In this document: positions 47,214 through 56,376 of the stretch, in pieces
How positions within the stretch are numbered: the stretch's first letter is position 1
Layout of the letters: every line of letters starts with the position of its first letter
Assembly: GCA_963844055.1 (NCBI GenBank)
Contig: CAWJMN010000001.1
Span: 2,170,001 to 2,234,000 of the forward strand
Direction of reading: 5' to 3'
Length of the DNA stretch: 64,000 nucleotides
From: CAWJMN01 sp963844055
GTDB lineage: Bacteria > Planctomycetota > Planctomycetia > Pirellulales > Pirellulaceae
Translations under genes and position numbers: made by a program
Notes under the pieces: generated by a model
The model's database searches: none
Told to the model about the DNA's origin: nothing
The model's input: only the letters and a program-made list of their open reading frames with translations

Positions 47214-48280
47214 CCTCATCCGTATTTCGGCTAGGTTGGGTGGTTAGCACTGCATTCTTGCTATGGCAGCCGACCGTGGTGATAGCTCAAGACGTGGATG
47301 CCTTAGCTGGAATGCAGGTCGCCAGTAAAGTGTTTCGCTCGGCGGCAAAGAGCGTGGCCAAGCATGTGGTCGTCATCGAAGGCCTGGCTGGGAATGAAGC
47401 GGATGCTGGGCCCTCAACCGGTCTTTTGGTATCGGATCAGGGGGAGGTGCTAACGAGTACTTTCAATCTGCGTACGAACCCACGTACGATTACGGTCAAG
47501 TTGTCGGATGGAAGTCGCGTGCTGGCAAAGATGCTGGGTCGAGATGAAACGCGTAAGATCGCACTTCTTCAATTGGAGAAGCAGGTAACCGCAGCGTCTT
47601 ATTCCATTGTGCCACGCCAGGAGATACAACCAGGAATGTGGGTTGTGGCCGTGGGGGGCCCTAGTGGCATCGTCGATACGACAGCTTCCGAGAAAGAGCA
47701 AGAGCGACTTGGACCGCTTTCAGTGGGAATCATTTCTGCGACAGCGCGACTCTCAGCCAAGACGATTCAAACGGATGCCAACCTCAATCCATCGAACTAT
47801 GGTGGCCCGCTTGTTGATGTAGAAGGCAAAGTGATTGGGGTTAGTGTTCCCTTTGTACCGGGGGCGAAGTCGGAAGCTGACAACGCTCAATGGTATGACG
47901 CAGGTGTTGGGCTTGTGGTGCCACTAGATGGACTTGCACCAATCTTGGAGCGGATGCGAAAGGGAGAAGTGCTGAAGGCAGGTATTCTGGGGGCGGAAGT
48001 GAAGGCCACCAAAGGGGAAACCAACGGCATTGTTTTGGGAAAACTGGTTCCGGGGTTGCCGGCCGAAAAGGGAGGGCTACAGCCTGGAGACCGGGTCGTT
48101 CGGTTACAAGGCCGAAAGGTTCTCGATGCCACGCACTTCAAAGCACTCTTGGGAGAGCACCTAGCGGGGGACAAAATCGCCGTGGTGGTAGTTCGAGAAG
48201 GGGGAGAAAAGGAATTCTCCGTTGAGCTGGTCGACTCCCCTGTGGCGAAGCAAAAGGATGCTGACAAGAAGGAGCCCTAG
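47210..48280 (+). CDS. HtrA-like pseudo-protease 3 with PDZ (356 aa)
   Basis: Third HtrA homologue in tandem. Signal segment VVSTAFLLWQPTVVIAQ. The catalytic sites are lost by different replacements from protein 2: His site LTSTFNLR (H to F), Asp site DETRKIALL (D to K), Ser site NPSNYGGPLV (S to Y). One PDZ domain has an intact carboxylate-loop region (LVPGLPAEKGGLQPGDRVVR). ATG 47210 overlaps the stop of gene 2 by four bases. This is the last gene of the 24-kb same-strand cluster; a 560-base gap follows. The role is inferred as adaptor or regulator of HtrA protein 1. Confidence 0.92.
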   Translation: MTSSVFRLGWVVSTAFLLWQPTVVIAQDVDALAGMQVASKVFRSAAKSVAKHVVVIEGLAGNEADAGPSTGLLVSDQGEVLTSTFNLRTNPRTITVKLSDGSRVLAKMLGRDETRKIALLQLEKQVTAASYSIVPRQEIQPGMWVVAVGGPSGIVDTTASEKEQERLGPLSVGIISATARLSAKTIQTDANLNPSNYGGPLVDVEGKVIGVSVPFVPGAKSEADNAQWYDAGVGLVVPLDGLAPILERMRKGEVLKAGILGAEVKATKGETNGIVLGKLVPGLPAEKGGLQPGDRVVRLQGRKVLDATHFKALLGEHLAGDKIAVVVVREGGEKEFSVELVDSPVAKQKDADKKEP

Positions 48281-48840
48281 GGAATCTTGGCCGGTTTGGG
48301 GGAGTGTTTGGGGCGAGAGAAGCCGCAATCTTGGAATGGGGCATAAAACGGTATCCTTTAGCGCGATAAATCCGATAATTCCGTCGTAAAATCTGCATGT
48401 ATTCCCGTCATCATTCGCGACAAAAAGTGGCCTCGTCAAGTGAAAACAGGGCGGTTTGTTAAGGCCGGGATTCACGCCCCAATTTGGCCGTAAATTCTTG
48501 CTATCCTTATGCTTAGCCATCGTGCCAAGCGATGGTTTTCGGATTACGATGCTATCCGCAGAATTCATTTGCCTAAACGTGGCCTAGCGAGTTTGGCTGG
48601 GGCTGTTGTCATGGAAAAATTCTGCCTGTCGCTGGAAGGCGCCAGCCGAAACGATGGACGAGATACGAAAAGTAAACGCAGCGATTTTTTCTGCTGCTTG
48701 TGAAGCCATGGGTGTGTGATCTGGCCGATTTTATTTGGCTGAAAGACCACCAAGTACGAGTGTGTTGCTGTTAGCGACCTTGTGCATTTCCCAGTGCTTT
48801 GATGGAACGTTCAGATTTTGTAGGACTTGTTGTTACTGCC
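48281..48840. other. Intergenic region before pyruvate carboxylase
   Basis: 560 bases between the HtrA cluster and pyc. Frames of up to 64 codons here lack features. No terminator hairpin with a U-run and no recognised riboswitch is visible. The pyc promoter must lie here. Confidence 0.4.
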
Positions 48841-51800
48841 ATGAAGAAAATTACCAAGCTGCTGGTCGCGAATCGTAGTGAGATTGCCATCCGTGTTTTC
48901 CGAAGCGCCCATGAACTGGGCATTCGCACGGTTGCCATTTATGCCTATGAGGATCGTTATGCTTTGCATCGGTTCAAGGCGGACGAGGCCTACCTGCTTG
49001 GTAAGGTTGGCGAGCCGATTCGTTCGTACTTGAATATTGCCAACATCATCGAGATCGCCTTGCAACATGGCGTGGATGCGATCCATCCTGGTTATGGCTT
49101 CCTTTCGGAAAATCCTGAGCTTGCCAAGGCTTGCCGCGAAGCAGGGATCATCTTTGTTGGCCCCCATGAGCAGGCTTTGGAACAACTGGGTGACAAAACG
49201 TTTGCCCGCAACATTGCGCAGAAGGTCAACGTACCGGTGCTGGGTGGTAGCGACGCGATCCAAAGCACGGCAGAAGGGTTGGCAACTGCAGCAAAGCTTA
49301 CGTACCCCATCATTTTGAAGGCAGCCAAAGGGGGTGGCGGACGTGGTATGCGCGTGGTGCATTCGGAGAAGGATTTTGCCGCATCCTTTGAGCAAGCACA
49401 ACGTGAGTCGCTGTCTGCGTTTGGAAGCACCGATGTGTTTATCGAAAAATTCATCGGCAAGGCGAGCCATATCGAAGTGCAACTGCTGGGTGACAAGCAC
49501 GGAAACCTCGTTCACTTGTATGAGCGTGATTGCTCGGTTCAACGCCGCCATCAGAAGGTGGTTGAAATTGCGCCGGCTCCTTGTTTGGATAGCGGCGTTC
49601 GAGATGCACTTTGCGAAGCAGCTTTGAAGATTGGCCGGGAGGTAAATTACGAAAACGCTGGAACGGTTGAGTTCCTGGTGGATCGTGAGACGAATCAGTT
49701 CTACTTCATCGAAGTGAACCCACGGATTCAAGTTGAACATACGGTGACTGAAGAGGTGACCGGGGTTGATATTGTGAAGTCGCAGATCTTGGTTGCCCAG
49801 GGAGTTGCCCTGGGAGACCCCGAGATTGGCCTCGCATCGCAAAAGGACATTCGCACCAGCGGTTTTGCGGTTCAATGCCGCGTGACGACCGAAGACCCGA
49901 CGAACAACTTTTTGCCGGATTATGGGCGTATTACGCACTATCGATCAGCGGCCGGCATGGGGATTCGACTTGACGCGGGGACGGCGTTCTCGGGCGCGAC
50001 CGTAAATCCGTTTTATGACTCGCTGCTGGTGAAGGTGAGTGCGCGTGGTCGACGGTTTGTGGATGCAGTCCGTCGGATGGAACGATGCTTGCAAGAGTTT
50101 CGTATTCGCGGCGTGAAGACGAACATTCAGTTTTTGATCAAGCTGATTACAAATCCAGCCTTCCTGAAGGGGACGGTAACAACCCGTTTCATTGATGAGA
50201 CGCCAGATTTGTTCTCGCTGCCGCGCCGTCGTAATCGGGCGACTCGCCTGCTGACGTACTTGGGCGAGATTGCGGTAAACGGTAACCCGATGGTGAAGGG
50301 TTTGCCGAAGCCACTGCGCCGGACGGCGGCACCACTTCCAGCGGTCGACAAAACGGCGCCGCTTCCAACGGGGTCTCGCGATAGGCTTAAGGAGCTTGGG
50401 CCAGAGAAGTTTTCGAAGTGGATTTTGGAGCAGAAGCAGTTGTTGCTGACGGATACAACGTTCCGCGATGCGCATCAATCGTTGCTTGCGACCCGGTTTC
50501 GGACCAAGGACCTACTGAATATTTCGGATGTGTATGCCCGCAATGCATCAAACCTGTTTTCACTGGAAATGTGGGGCGGTGCGACGTTTGATACCTCCAT
50601 GCGGTTTTTGAAAGAAGACCCATGGCAACGCTTGGCCGACATGCGCGAACGGATTCCGAACATCTTGTTTCAGATGCTGTTCCGTGCTTCGAACGCCGTG
50701 GGCTATACGAGCTATCCGGACAATGTCGTGTCAGAGTTTTGCAAAGAGGCCCATGCAGCCGGGATGGATATCTTCCGGATTTTCGATTCGCTCAACTGGG
50801 TTCCGAACATGCGAGTGGCGATGGAAGCCGTTCTGCAGGCGGGGGGCATTTGTGAGCCAGCGATTTGTTATACCGGCGACATCCTCAATCCCAAGCGGAA
50901 TAAGTACACGCTGAAGTACTATGTGGACTTGGCGAAGGATCTGGAAAAGCTGGGGGCACATATTCTGGCGATCAAGGATATGGCGGGCCTGTGTAAGCCG
51001 TATGCCGCTGAGCAACTGATTAAGACGCTTAAGCAAGAGATCGGTATTCCGATCCATTTCCACACGCATGATACGGCAGGCATGCAAGCGGCTTCGATCC
51101 TGAAGGGGGCCGAAGTGAAGCTGGATATTGCGGACGGGGCGATGGCATCGATGTCGGGTGGTACTAGCCAACCGAATTTGAATGCGATCGTCGAGGCATT
51201 ACGCTTTACACCACGGGATGCTGGGCTGTGTGCGGACCGCCTGAATGAGATTTCGGACTATTGGCAAGCGGTTCGGGAGTTCTACACGCCGTTTGAAAGC
51301 GTGATGCTGCCAGCTACGGCCGACTTGTACAGTCATGAGATGCCAGGTGGCCAGTACACCAATTTGTATCAACAGGCACGGGCACTCGGGTTGTCGGATC
51401 GCTGGACAGAGATTTGCCACGCTTACGCTGAAGTGAATCAATTGCTGGGAGACATTGTCAAAGTAACGCCGAGCTCGAAGGCTGTAGGAGATTTGGCGCT
51501 GTTCATGGTTGCCAATGGCCTGACGGCTCAGGATGTAGTCGATGGCGAGCGTGAACTCGCGTTCCCAGAATCGATCATGGACCTTGTGGGTGGCATGATG
51601 GGTGAGCCACCAGGAGGCTTCCCCGAGAAGGTCGTAAAGCGGATCATGCGTGGACGCAAGGTGGTTGTTGGCCGTCCAGGCGAGAGTCTTGCCCCAGCGG
51701 ATTTTGACGCTGCGGCCGAGAAGGTTAAGAAGATCATTGGGCGTGAAGCTTCAAAGCGTGAAGTGCTGTCGTACCTGCTGTATCCCAAGGTGTTTGAAGA

Positions 51801-52281
51801 GTTTGCGGGACATCAGATTACGTTTAGCAACACGAGCGTTTTGCCGACCCCCGTCTTCTTCTATGGGCAAGAAGTGGGCGAAGAGCTGTCTGCGGAAATT
51901 GAAGAAGGCAAGACACTGATCATCAAGTTCTTGACGATTAGTGAGCCACATGCCGATGGAACGCGGACGGTATTCTTTGAGCTGAATGGTCAACCACGCG
52001 ATGTGAGCGTCGTTGATAAGTCGCTGGATGTGTCCGCGACTCGTACGACGAAGGCGGACCCCGCCAATGTTAAACAAATCGGGGCCTCGATGCCTGGCAT
52101 GGTAGTGACCGTTGCGGTGAAGGTCGGAGATAAGGTTGCAAAGGGACAAAAGCTTTTGACCCTGGAAGCCATGAAGATGGAAACGACCGTCAATTGCGAA
52201 CAAGATGGCGAGATTGCATCGGTGCTGGTAAAGCCAGGCAGTCGCGTTGAGACGGGCGACCTGATGATTTCTCTGCAGTAG
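48841..52281 (+). CDS. pyc: Pyruvate carboxylase
   Basis: Biotin-dependent conversion of pyruvate plus bicarbonate to oxaloacetate (anaplerosis). 1146 residues, normal for the single-chain enzyme. Biotin carboxylase domain: KKITKLLVANRSEIAIRVFR, ATP-grasp loop KAAKGGGGRGMRVV, FIEVNPRIQVEHTVTE. The carboxyltransferase TIM barrel begins TDTTFRDAHQSLLATR and has the catalytic HFHTHDTAGMQ metal-binding block. C-terminal biotin carrier domain with the lysine in EAMKMET. The start is ATG 48841, since conserved similarity begins there, although an in-frame ATG lies 14 codons upstream. The biotin ligase gene follows seven bases after the stop and would supply the biotin for this enzyme. Confidence 0.97.
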   Translation: MKKITKLLVANRSEIAIRVFRSAHELGIRTVAIYAYEDRYALHRFKADEAYLLGKVGEPIRSYLNIANIIEIALQHGVDAIHPGYGFLSENPELAKACREAGIIFVGPHEQALEQLGDKTFARNIAQKVNVPVLGGSDAIQSTAEGLATAAKLTYPIILKAAKGGGGRGMRVVHSEKDFAASFEQAQRESLSAFGSTDVFIEKFIGKASHIEVQLLGDKHGNLVHLYERDCSVQRRHQKVVEIAPAPCLDSGVRDALCEAALKIGREVNYENAGTVEFLVDRETNQFYFIEVNPRIQVEHTVTEEVTGVDIVKSQILVAQGVALGDPEIGLASQKDIRTSGFAVQCRVTTEDPTNNFLPDYGRITHYRSAAGMGIRLDAGTAFSGATVNPFYDSLLVKVSARGRRFVDAVRRMERCLQEFRIRGVKTNIQFLIKLITNPAFLKGTVTTRFIDETPDLFSLPRRRNRATRLLTYLGEIAVNGNPMVKGLPKPLRRTAAPLPAVDKTAPLPTGSRDRLKELGPEKFSKWILEQKQLLLTDTTFRDAHQSLLATRFRTKDLLNISDVYARNASNLFSLEMWGGATFDTSMRFLKEDPWQRLADMRERIPNILFQMLFRASNAVGYTSYPDNVVSEFCKEAHAAGMDIFRIFDSLNWVPNMRVAMEAVLQAGGICEPAICYTGDILNPKRNKYTLKYYVDLAKDLEKLGAHILAIKDMAGLCKPYAAEQLIKTLKQEIGIPIHFHTHDTAGMQAASILKGAEVKLDIADGAMASMSGGTSQPNLNAIVEALRFTPRDAGLCADRLNEISDYWQAVREFYTPFESVMLPATADLYSHEMPGGQYTNLYQQARALGLSDRWTEICHAYAEVNQLLGDIVKVTPSSKAVGDLALFMVANGLTAQDVVDGERELAFPESIMDLVGGMMGEPPGGFPEKVVKRIMRGRKVVVGRPGESLAPADFDAAAEKVKKIIGREASKREVLSYLLYPKVFEEFAGHQITFSNTSVLPTPVFFYGQEVGEELSAEIEEGKTLIIKFLTISEPHADGTRTVFFELNGQPRDVSVVDKSLDVSATRTTKADPANVKQIGASMPGMVVTVAVKVGDKVAKGQKLLTLEAMKMETTVNCEQDGEIASVLVKPGSRVETGDLMISLQ

Positions 52282-52288
52282 TCAAATC

Positions 52289-53083
52289 ATGTTTGATTTG
52301 CAGCGTATTTACGGGACTGGCGTTCTCGCGGGTGAGATAGATTATCATCCGCGTCTTCCTTCGACGAACACTCGTGCGCTGGAGTTGGGGCAAAGTGAGT
52401 CTTTGGCTCTTCCCTTGCTAGTACTTGCGGAAGAGCAGACGGCAGGCCGTGGGCGGGGCGCAAATCGCTGGTGGATGGGAAATGGCGGGCTCGCCTTTTC
52501 CCTGATGATAGACGCACATTCCATGCGCATTCCAACGGCTCTCTGGCCGCAGCTTTCGCTGGTTAGTGGCCTGGCGGTTTGTGAAGCTTTGGAAGGGCTG
52601 GTTGCCGAAGGGGATTTTTCCCTGAAGTGGCCCAATGATGTTTATGCTTCTGAAAAGAAGCTGTGTGGCCTACTCATCGAAGGTGTTCCTGGTCAGCAAC
52701 AGCGTCTGGTTGTGGGGATCGGGATCAATGTGAGCACGAACTTCTCGGATGCTCCACCGGATGTACGGTCGCGGGCAACCTCTCTGCACGAGGAGGTCAG
52801 GACGAGCGAACGAGTCGACAAAACGACGGTTCTAGCGGCCGTTCTGGAGTCGCTAATGCGCCGGTTTGAGGACCTTGCGAGAACTGGGTTTGACGGACTG
52901 CGAACCGCTTGGCAAAAGCGGTCATTGCTGACCGGCCGAGAAGTTGTCATCCAGGTGGGTAATACGCAGGTGCAAGGTCATTGTTTGGGGCTTGCTGAGG
53001 GGGGCGGGCTGCGCGTTTTGACCGCCAACGGCCCTACCGACTTAGTGGCGGGAAGCATTGTGGAGTTCGGGCCACGAAGTTAG
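52289..53083 (+). CDS. birA: Biotin-[acetyl-CoA-carboxylase] ligase (BirA, no HTH)
   Basis: Activates biotin as biotinyl-AMP and attaches it to carrier lysines. The catalytic domain has STNTRALEL, AEEQTAGRGRGANRWW (GRGRGG-like loop), SLKWPNDVY and KLCGLLIEG. A C-terminal SH3-like domain follows (VVIQVGNTQVQGHCLGLAEG). It lacks an N-terminal winged helix, so it is a group I ligase without repressor function. Seven bases after pyc on the same strand, a functionally logical pair in one operon. Confidence 0.95.
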   Translation: MFDLQRIYGTGVLAGEIDYHPRLPSTNTRALELGQSESLALPLLVLAEEQTAGRGRGANRWWMGNGGLAFSLMIDAHSMRIPTALWPQLSLVSGLAVCEALEGLVAEGDFSLKWPNDVYASEKKLCGLLIEGVPGQQQRLVVGIGINVSTNFSDAPPDVRSRATSLHEEVRTSERVDKTTVLAAVLESLMRRFEDLARTGFDGLRTAWQKRSLLTGREVVIQVGNTQVQGHCLGLAEGGGLRVLTANGPTDLVAGSIVEFGPRS

Positions 53084-53287
53084 GCTGCAAGTGGTCTAAC
53101 TAGCGATTCTAAAGCCAAGGCCGCCTGCCGAAACGATGGTTTGGCGATGGTGTGACGGCCGATTTCTAAGGATTGAGCTAATGGCCCCCGGCCCCTTGGG
53201 GCCATGCACAAATTTCCGCCAGGCAAATGCACAAATCTGAGGTCTTGGCTGCAATAAACGGAGTTGGTCAGCGTTTCTTTGTATTGA

Positions 53288-53824
53288 ATGACCACCATGA
53301 CCCCACCTGCATCTGAGATTGACCTTTGGATAACGCGCATGGTCCAAGACCATGGGAGCGCTGTCCGGGGCTATTTGCTGGGTTTGGTTCGGCATGCCGA
53401 AGTTGCAGACGATTTGGCCCAGGAAACGTTTCGCCGTCTTTGGTTAGCGCGTGATCGCTACAAAGAGCAAGGGTTAGAGCGGGCTTATCTTATTCGGATT
53501 GCTGATCATTTGGTGATTGACCATTCGCGTCGTAAGCGTAAGGAGATGTTGGTTGATCCCCAAGATTGGCAAGGAATTGAGCCAGCTTTGGAGGAAGAGG
53601 AGCCGGTTGGTGAACTCGTTCGCCAAGAAGATATGGCACGTGTGAAAAAGGGAATGGACCTGCTGTCCCTGGCACAGCGTCGCGTGTTGCTGATGCGTTA
53701 TTACGGCGACATGGAGTTTCAAGAGATTGCCAAGGCGATGGGTTGTCCTGTGGGAACCGCACTAAGCCATTGCCGACGTGGCTTGCTTGCACTTCGAGCA
53801 TTGCTGCAGGAAGGGGAGAGATGA
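53288..53824 (+). CDS. ECF-type RNA polymerase sigma factor (178 aa)
   Basis: Sigma-70 family factor with region 2 (VRGYLLGLVRHAEVADDLAQ, ETFRRLWLARDRY) and region 4 (GMDLLSLAQRRVLLMRYYGD; FQEIAKAMGCPVGTALSHCR), separated by an acidic linker (PALEEEEPVGELV). Length and order match extracytoplasmic-function factors. Its stop overlaps the ATG of the next gene (ATGA at 53821-53824), so it is coupled to a one-membrane-helix protein likely to be its anti-sigma factor. I do not assign an ECF group by eye. Recognition targets are unknown. Confidence 0.92.
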   Translation: MTTMTPPASEIDLWITRMVQDHGSAVRGYLLGLVRHAEVADDLAQETFRRLWLARDRYKEQGLERAYLIRIADHLVIDHSRRKRKEMLVDPQDWQGIEPALEEEEPVGELVRQEDMARVKKGMDLLSLAQRRVLLMRYYGDMEFQEIAKAMGCPVGTALSHCRRGLLALRALLQEGER

Positions 53825-54597
53825 TGCGAAATTTAAATGAGGCTATGCAAAAGGAGTTGGCCGAACTGAAGGGGGCAACGGAGAAATCGGTGCATAGGAG
53901 TAGCAATTCTTCGGAGCAGGTACCGCTGCGACAGGAATGGGAAAGCCTTTGCGCGGAGCTACGTCAGAGCGATGCAGCGCAGCTGCTGGCTACTGACGCT
54001 TTGAAGCGGAAAGTGCTTCAGGATTTGCAGCAGAATCCAGTCGAACTTGAGACAGACGAGCAAAACGAGATCTTGGCGTGGCTGGACGAAACGCTAGGTG
54101 ATGAAAACGGGGCAGCAGAGCCAGCGGTCCCCGTGAAAGTTGAGCCACTAGGGCGAAGTCGCAGCATTGTGTTCGGCATGTTTTTAACGGCAGGAGTGAT
54201 TGCTGCGGCACTGGTGATGATGGTTCTGCTGCGTGATCGCAAGCCAGCTGGGCAAGGCCCGGCAGAACTTGCAAAGGGTTCTTCTCCCATGGTCGTAAAG
54301 TCAAATGGACCAAAATCGACACTCCCCCAAGGCAAAGATACTAAGGTGGCTTCCAAGGCAAGTCGCCAGCGAGAATCGATGGCGAATGGGCCCAGAAAGT
54401 CTAGCGCAAGCAAGGTTGCCAGCAGGGGAAGCCGCCGCGGGGAATGGACCGATCCCTTGGATTTAAGGATTTCGAAGGCCTCAGCCAAGCTGCATGAAAA
54501 GCCGGTGGTTCTAGCGGGAGTTATGGAACATTCGATTCGACAGCTTGATAAGCGGATGACGACGATGGCCAAAGAAATGAAGCGAGACAAGTTGTAG
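53821..54597 (+). CDS. Putative anti-sigma factor, one TM helix (258 aa)
   Basis: ATG 53821 overlaps the sigma factor stop by four bases and sits behind GGAAGGGGAG. A cytosolic helical N-terminus of about 115 residues (WESLCAELRQSDAAQLLATD) is followed by one membrane helix (SIVFGMFLTAGVIAAALVMM) and a basic, Ser/Lys-rich extracytoplasmic tail ending in a helix (MEHSIRQLDKRMTTMAKEMK). It lacks an obvious zinc-binding H-x3-C-x2-C anti-sigma motif. Function is inferred from position and topology only. Confidence 0.72.
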   Translation: MMRNLNEAMQKELAELKGATEKSVHRSSNSSEQVPLRQEWESLCAELRQSDAAQLLATDALKRKVLQDLQQNPVELETDEQNEILAWLDETLGDENGAAEPAVPVKVEPLGRSRSIVFGMFLTAGVIAAALVMMVLLRDRKPAGQGPAELAKGSSPMVVKSNGPKSTLPQGKDTKVASKASRQRESMANGPRKSSASKVASRGSRRGEWTDPLDLRISKASAKLHEKPVVLAGVMEHSIRQLDKRMTTMAKEMKRDKL

Positions 54598-54651
54598 TGG
54601 TGTGGAGCTTTGCAGGGTAAGTACCGGGACATTTTGGAAAAGGAACAGAAC

Positions 54652-55206
54652 ATGAAGAGCAATTGGTTACGCGGACTGGCAGTGCTGCTGGGCTTGGGAC
54701 TGCTGAGTGGTGCATCAAGCTGGGCAGCCGACGGGGAAGCCGGAGAGGAAGTCGTCGCTGTTGCTTCAGAAGATTCCGCAGCGGATGCTAAGGAGGAGGA
54801 AGCGGATGATTCCAAGGAGGCCGGTGAAGACGCGTCCGAGACGAAAGAGGGAGAGGAAGAAGCGGACGAGTCATCCGAAGCGATGGAAGAAGAGGCGGAA
54901 GATGCCGAGATGGCCGCTCTCGATAAACAGGATGAGGAGTTGGAGAACGAGTCGATCGAATTGGTAGAACGCTACCATGACTCGGAAGAGAAAGAGGCCA
55001 AGGAATCGCTACGAGCTCAGATTGTAACGGTGGTTGGCAAGCACTTTGCGATTCGTCAGGAGCGTCGCGAATTGCAGATTAAGCGGATGGAAGAGGAGTT
55101 GCAGAAACTGCGGGAAGAGGTGGCCAAGCGAAGTGAAGGTCGAGAAAAGATCGTCAACAAGCGAGTGGCAGATCTTATCGGAGACGACAGCGAGCTTGAG
55201 TTTTAG
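54652..55206 (+). CDS. Acidic exported coiled-coil protein (184 aa)
   Basis: Signal peptide from ATG 54652 (NWLRGLAVLLGLGLLSGASS), cleaved near SWAAD. Ribosome site AAAGGA lies upstream. Residues 25-90 are very rich in Glu, Asp, Ala and Ser and likely disordered. The C-terminal 90 residues form a charged helix pair (SEEKEAKESLRAQIVTVVGK; QERRELQIKRMEEELQKLRE). Topologically it recalls small periplasmic sensors paired with ECF systems (Spy/CnrX-like all-helical), but homology is not shown. It is third in the sigma/anti-sigma cluster, 54 bases after it, and could be the signal-sensing or regulated product. Confidence 0.8.
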   Translation: MKSNWLRGLAVLLGLGLLSGASSWAADGEAGEEVVAVASEDSAADAKEEEADDSKEAGEDASETKEGEEEADESSEAMEEEAEDAEMAALDKQDEELENESIELVERYHDSEEKEAKESLRAQIVTVVGKHFAIRQERRELQIKRMEEELQKLREEVAKRSEGREKIVNKRVADLIGDDSELEF

Positions 55207-55232
55207 TCCTCGCAGGAAATACCGTAGATCAT

Positions 55233-55266
55233 AAAAAAATCAGCCGACCCGTAATTGGCGGCTGAT
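55233..55266 (-). terminator. Factor-independent terminator of polyprenyl synthetase gene
   Basis: ATCAGCCG (55239-55246) pairs with CGGCTGAT (55259-55266) around a 12-base loop, and on the minus strand the stem is followed by seven T residues (A-run 55233-55239). It lies 46 bases after the gene stop at 55312. Confidence 0.9.
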
Positions 55267-55311
55267 TGTCGTTTCTTGCTTGTTCAACTTACCAATGGGA
55301 TGGCATTGCCA

Positions 55312-56317
55312 TTAGTGCGTGCGAGCAATCGAGAAGTCTACCATGGCGAGCAGCACGGATTTGCTTTCGCTTTCGGCGAGGCAATCCAAGCGGCGTTTGG
55401 CTCGCTGGGCGTAAAAGTCGGCCGTCTTGCGAGCGTATCCAATCGCATCGTAACGCTCAAAGAAAGGGGCCAGTTGCTCATTGCGACGGCCGGCACCATG
55501 GAGGATCGTGAGCATCTGGTCACGGTCTTCCAGTGAAGCTACCTGTAAGGCACGGATGATGGGAAGCGTTGGCTTCTGCTTCTCCAGATCGGTCCCGAGT
55601 GATTTTCCCGTGGAAGATTCTTCCCCTAGCACATCGAGTAGGTCGTCCGCGATCTGAAAGGCGATCCCTAGGTCACGCCCAAAGCCATCCAGTTCGTCGC
55701 AGACCTCGGTTGAACAACCATTGAAAACACCACCCAAACGGCAGCTAACCGCCGTTAGTTCCGCAGTTTTGCCTTCGATGATTTCCGTGTATTCCGTCTC
55801 GGTTAGGCGGTAGTTGCCCCGGCTCCCTTTTTGACGAAGCTCACCTTCGCAGACAAGGTTGGTAGCTTTGCCAATCAGCCGACAGCCGAGGATGTTATCC
55901 AAGGTGCTCAGCGAGGTAGAACGCGTGCGTGAACAAATAGTCGCCCAGCAAGACACTCGACTCATTATCCCAGCGGGCATTGACGGTGGCTAAATGTCGC
56001 CGCATGTCTGCTTCATCGAGCACGTCATCATGAACTAGCGTAGCGGTGTGAATCATTTCCACAACCGCGCCGAGAACACAGTGATCGGGGCGAATTCCGC
56101 CGGTGGCATTGGCAGCCAGCAGTAGCAGAGCAGGGCGAAGTCGTTTGCCGCCTAAGAGGTTGCCGTAGCGTACCAGCTCATCCACAAACGGATGGGGATT
56201 GCGCATTTCATCCCGGAGAATCTGCTCGACCTTTGCGATCTCCAATTCAATGGGGGAGAACAGCAGCTTCATCGCCAGGCTTTGGGGAGTTGCAGAAGGG
56301 TTGGAGATGGTTGGCAT
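55312..56317 (-). CDS. Polyprenyl (octaprenyl-type) diphosphate synthase; frameshifted near 55923
   Basis: Chain-elongating isoprenyl diphosphate synthase for quinone or carrier-lipid side chains. The N-terminal part has GNLLGGKRLRPALLLLAANA, the first Asp-rich block LVHDDVLDEADMRRH and SVLLGDYLFTHAFYLA. The second part has the continuation STLDNILGCRLIGKATN, EGELRQ, KTAELTAVSCRLG and the second Asp-rich block AFQIADDLLDVLGE. The parts are in different frames. The junction reads FYLA then STLDN after removal of one T near 55923. Both catalytic Asp-rich motifs are present, so I read it as one gene with an indel. It starts at ATG 56317 behind GAGGA. It lies 59 bases after moaC on the same strand. 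Confidence 0.85.
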
Positions 56318-56376
56318 AATTGTCCTCTTCAAATGCACACTGCTTGGGGCACTACCCCACTTGGAGGCATTCTCAC

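Noticed and set aside
48811..49938. Minus-strand open frame of 375 codons antisense to pyc
   Set aside because: The opposite strand encodes the biotin carboxylase domain with all motifs; the antisense product is composition-driven.
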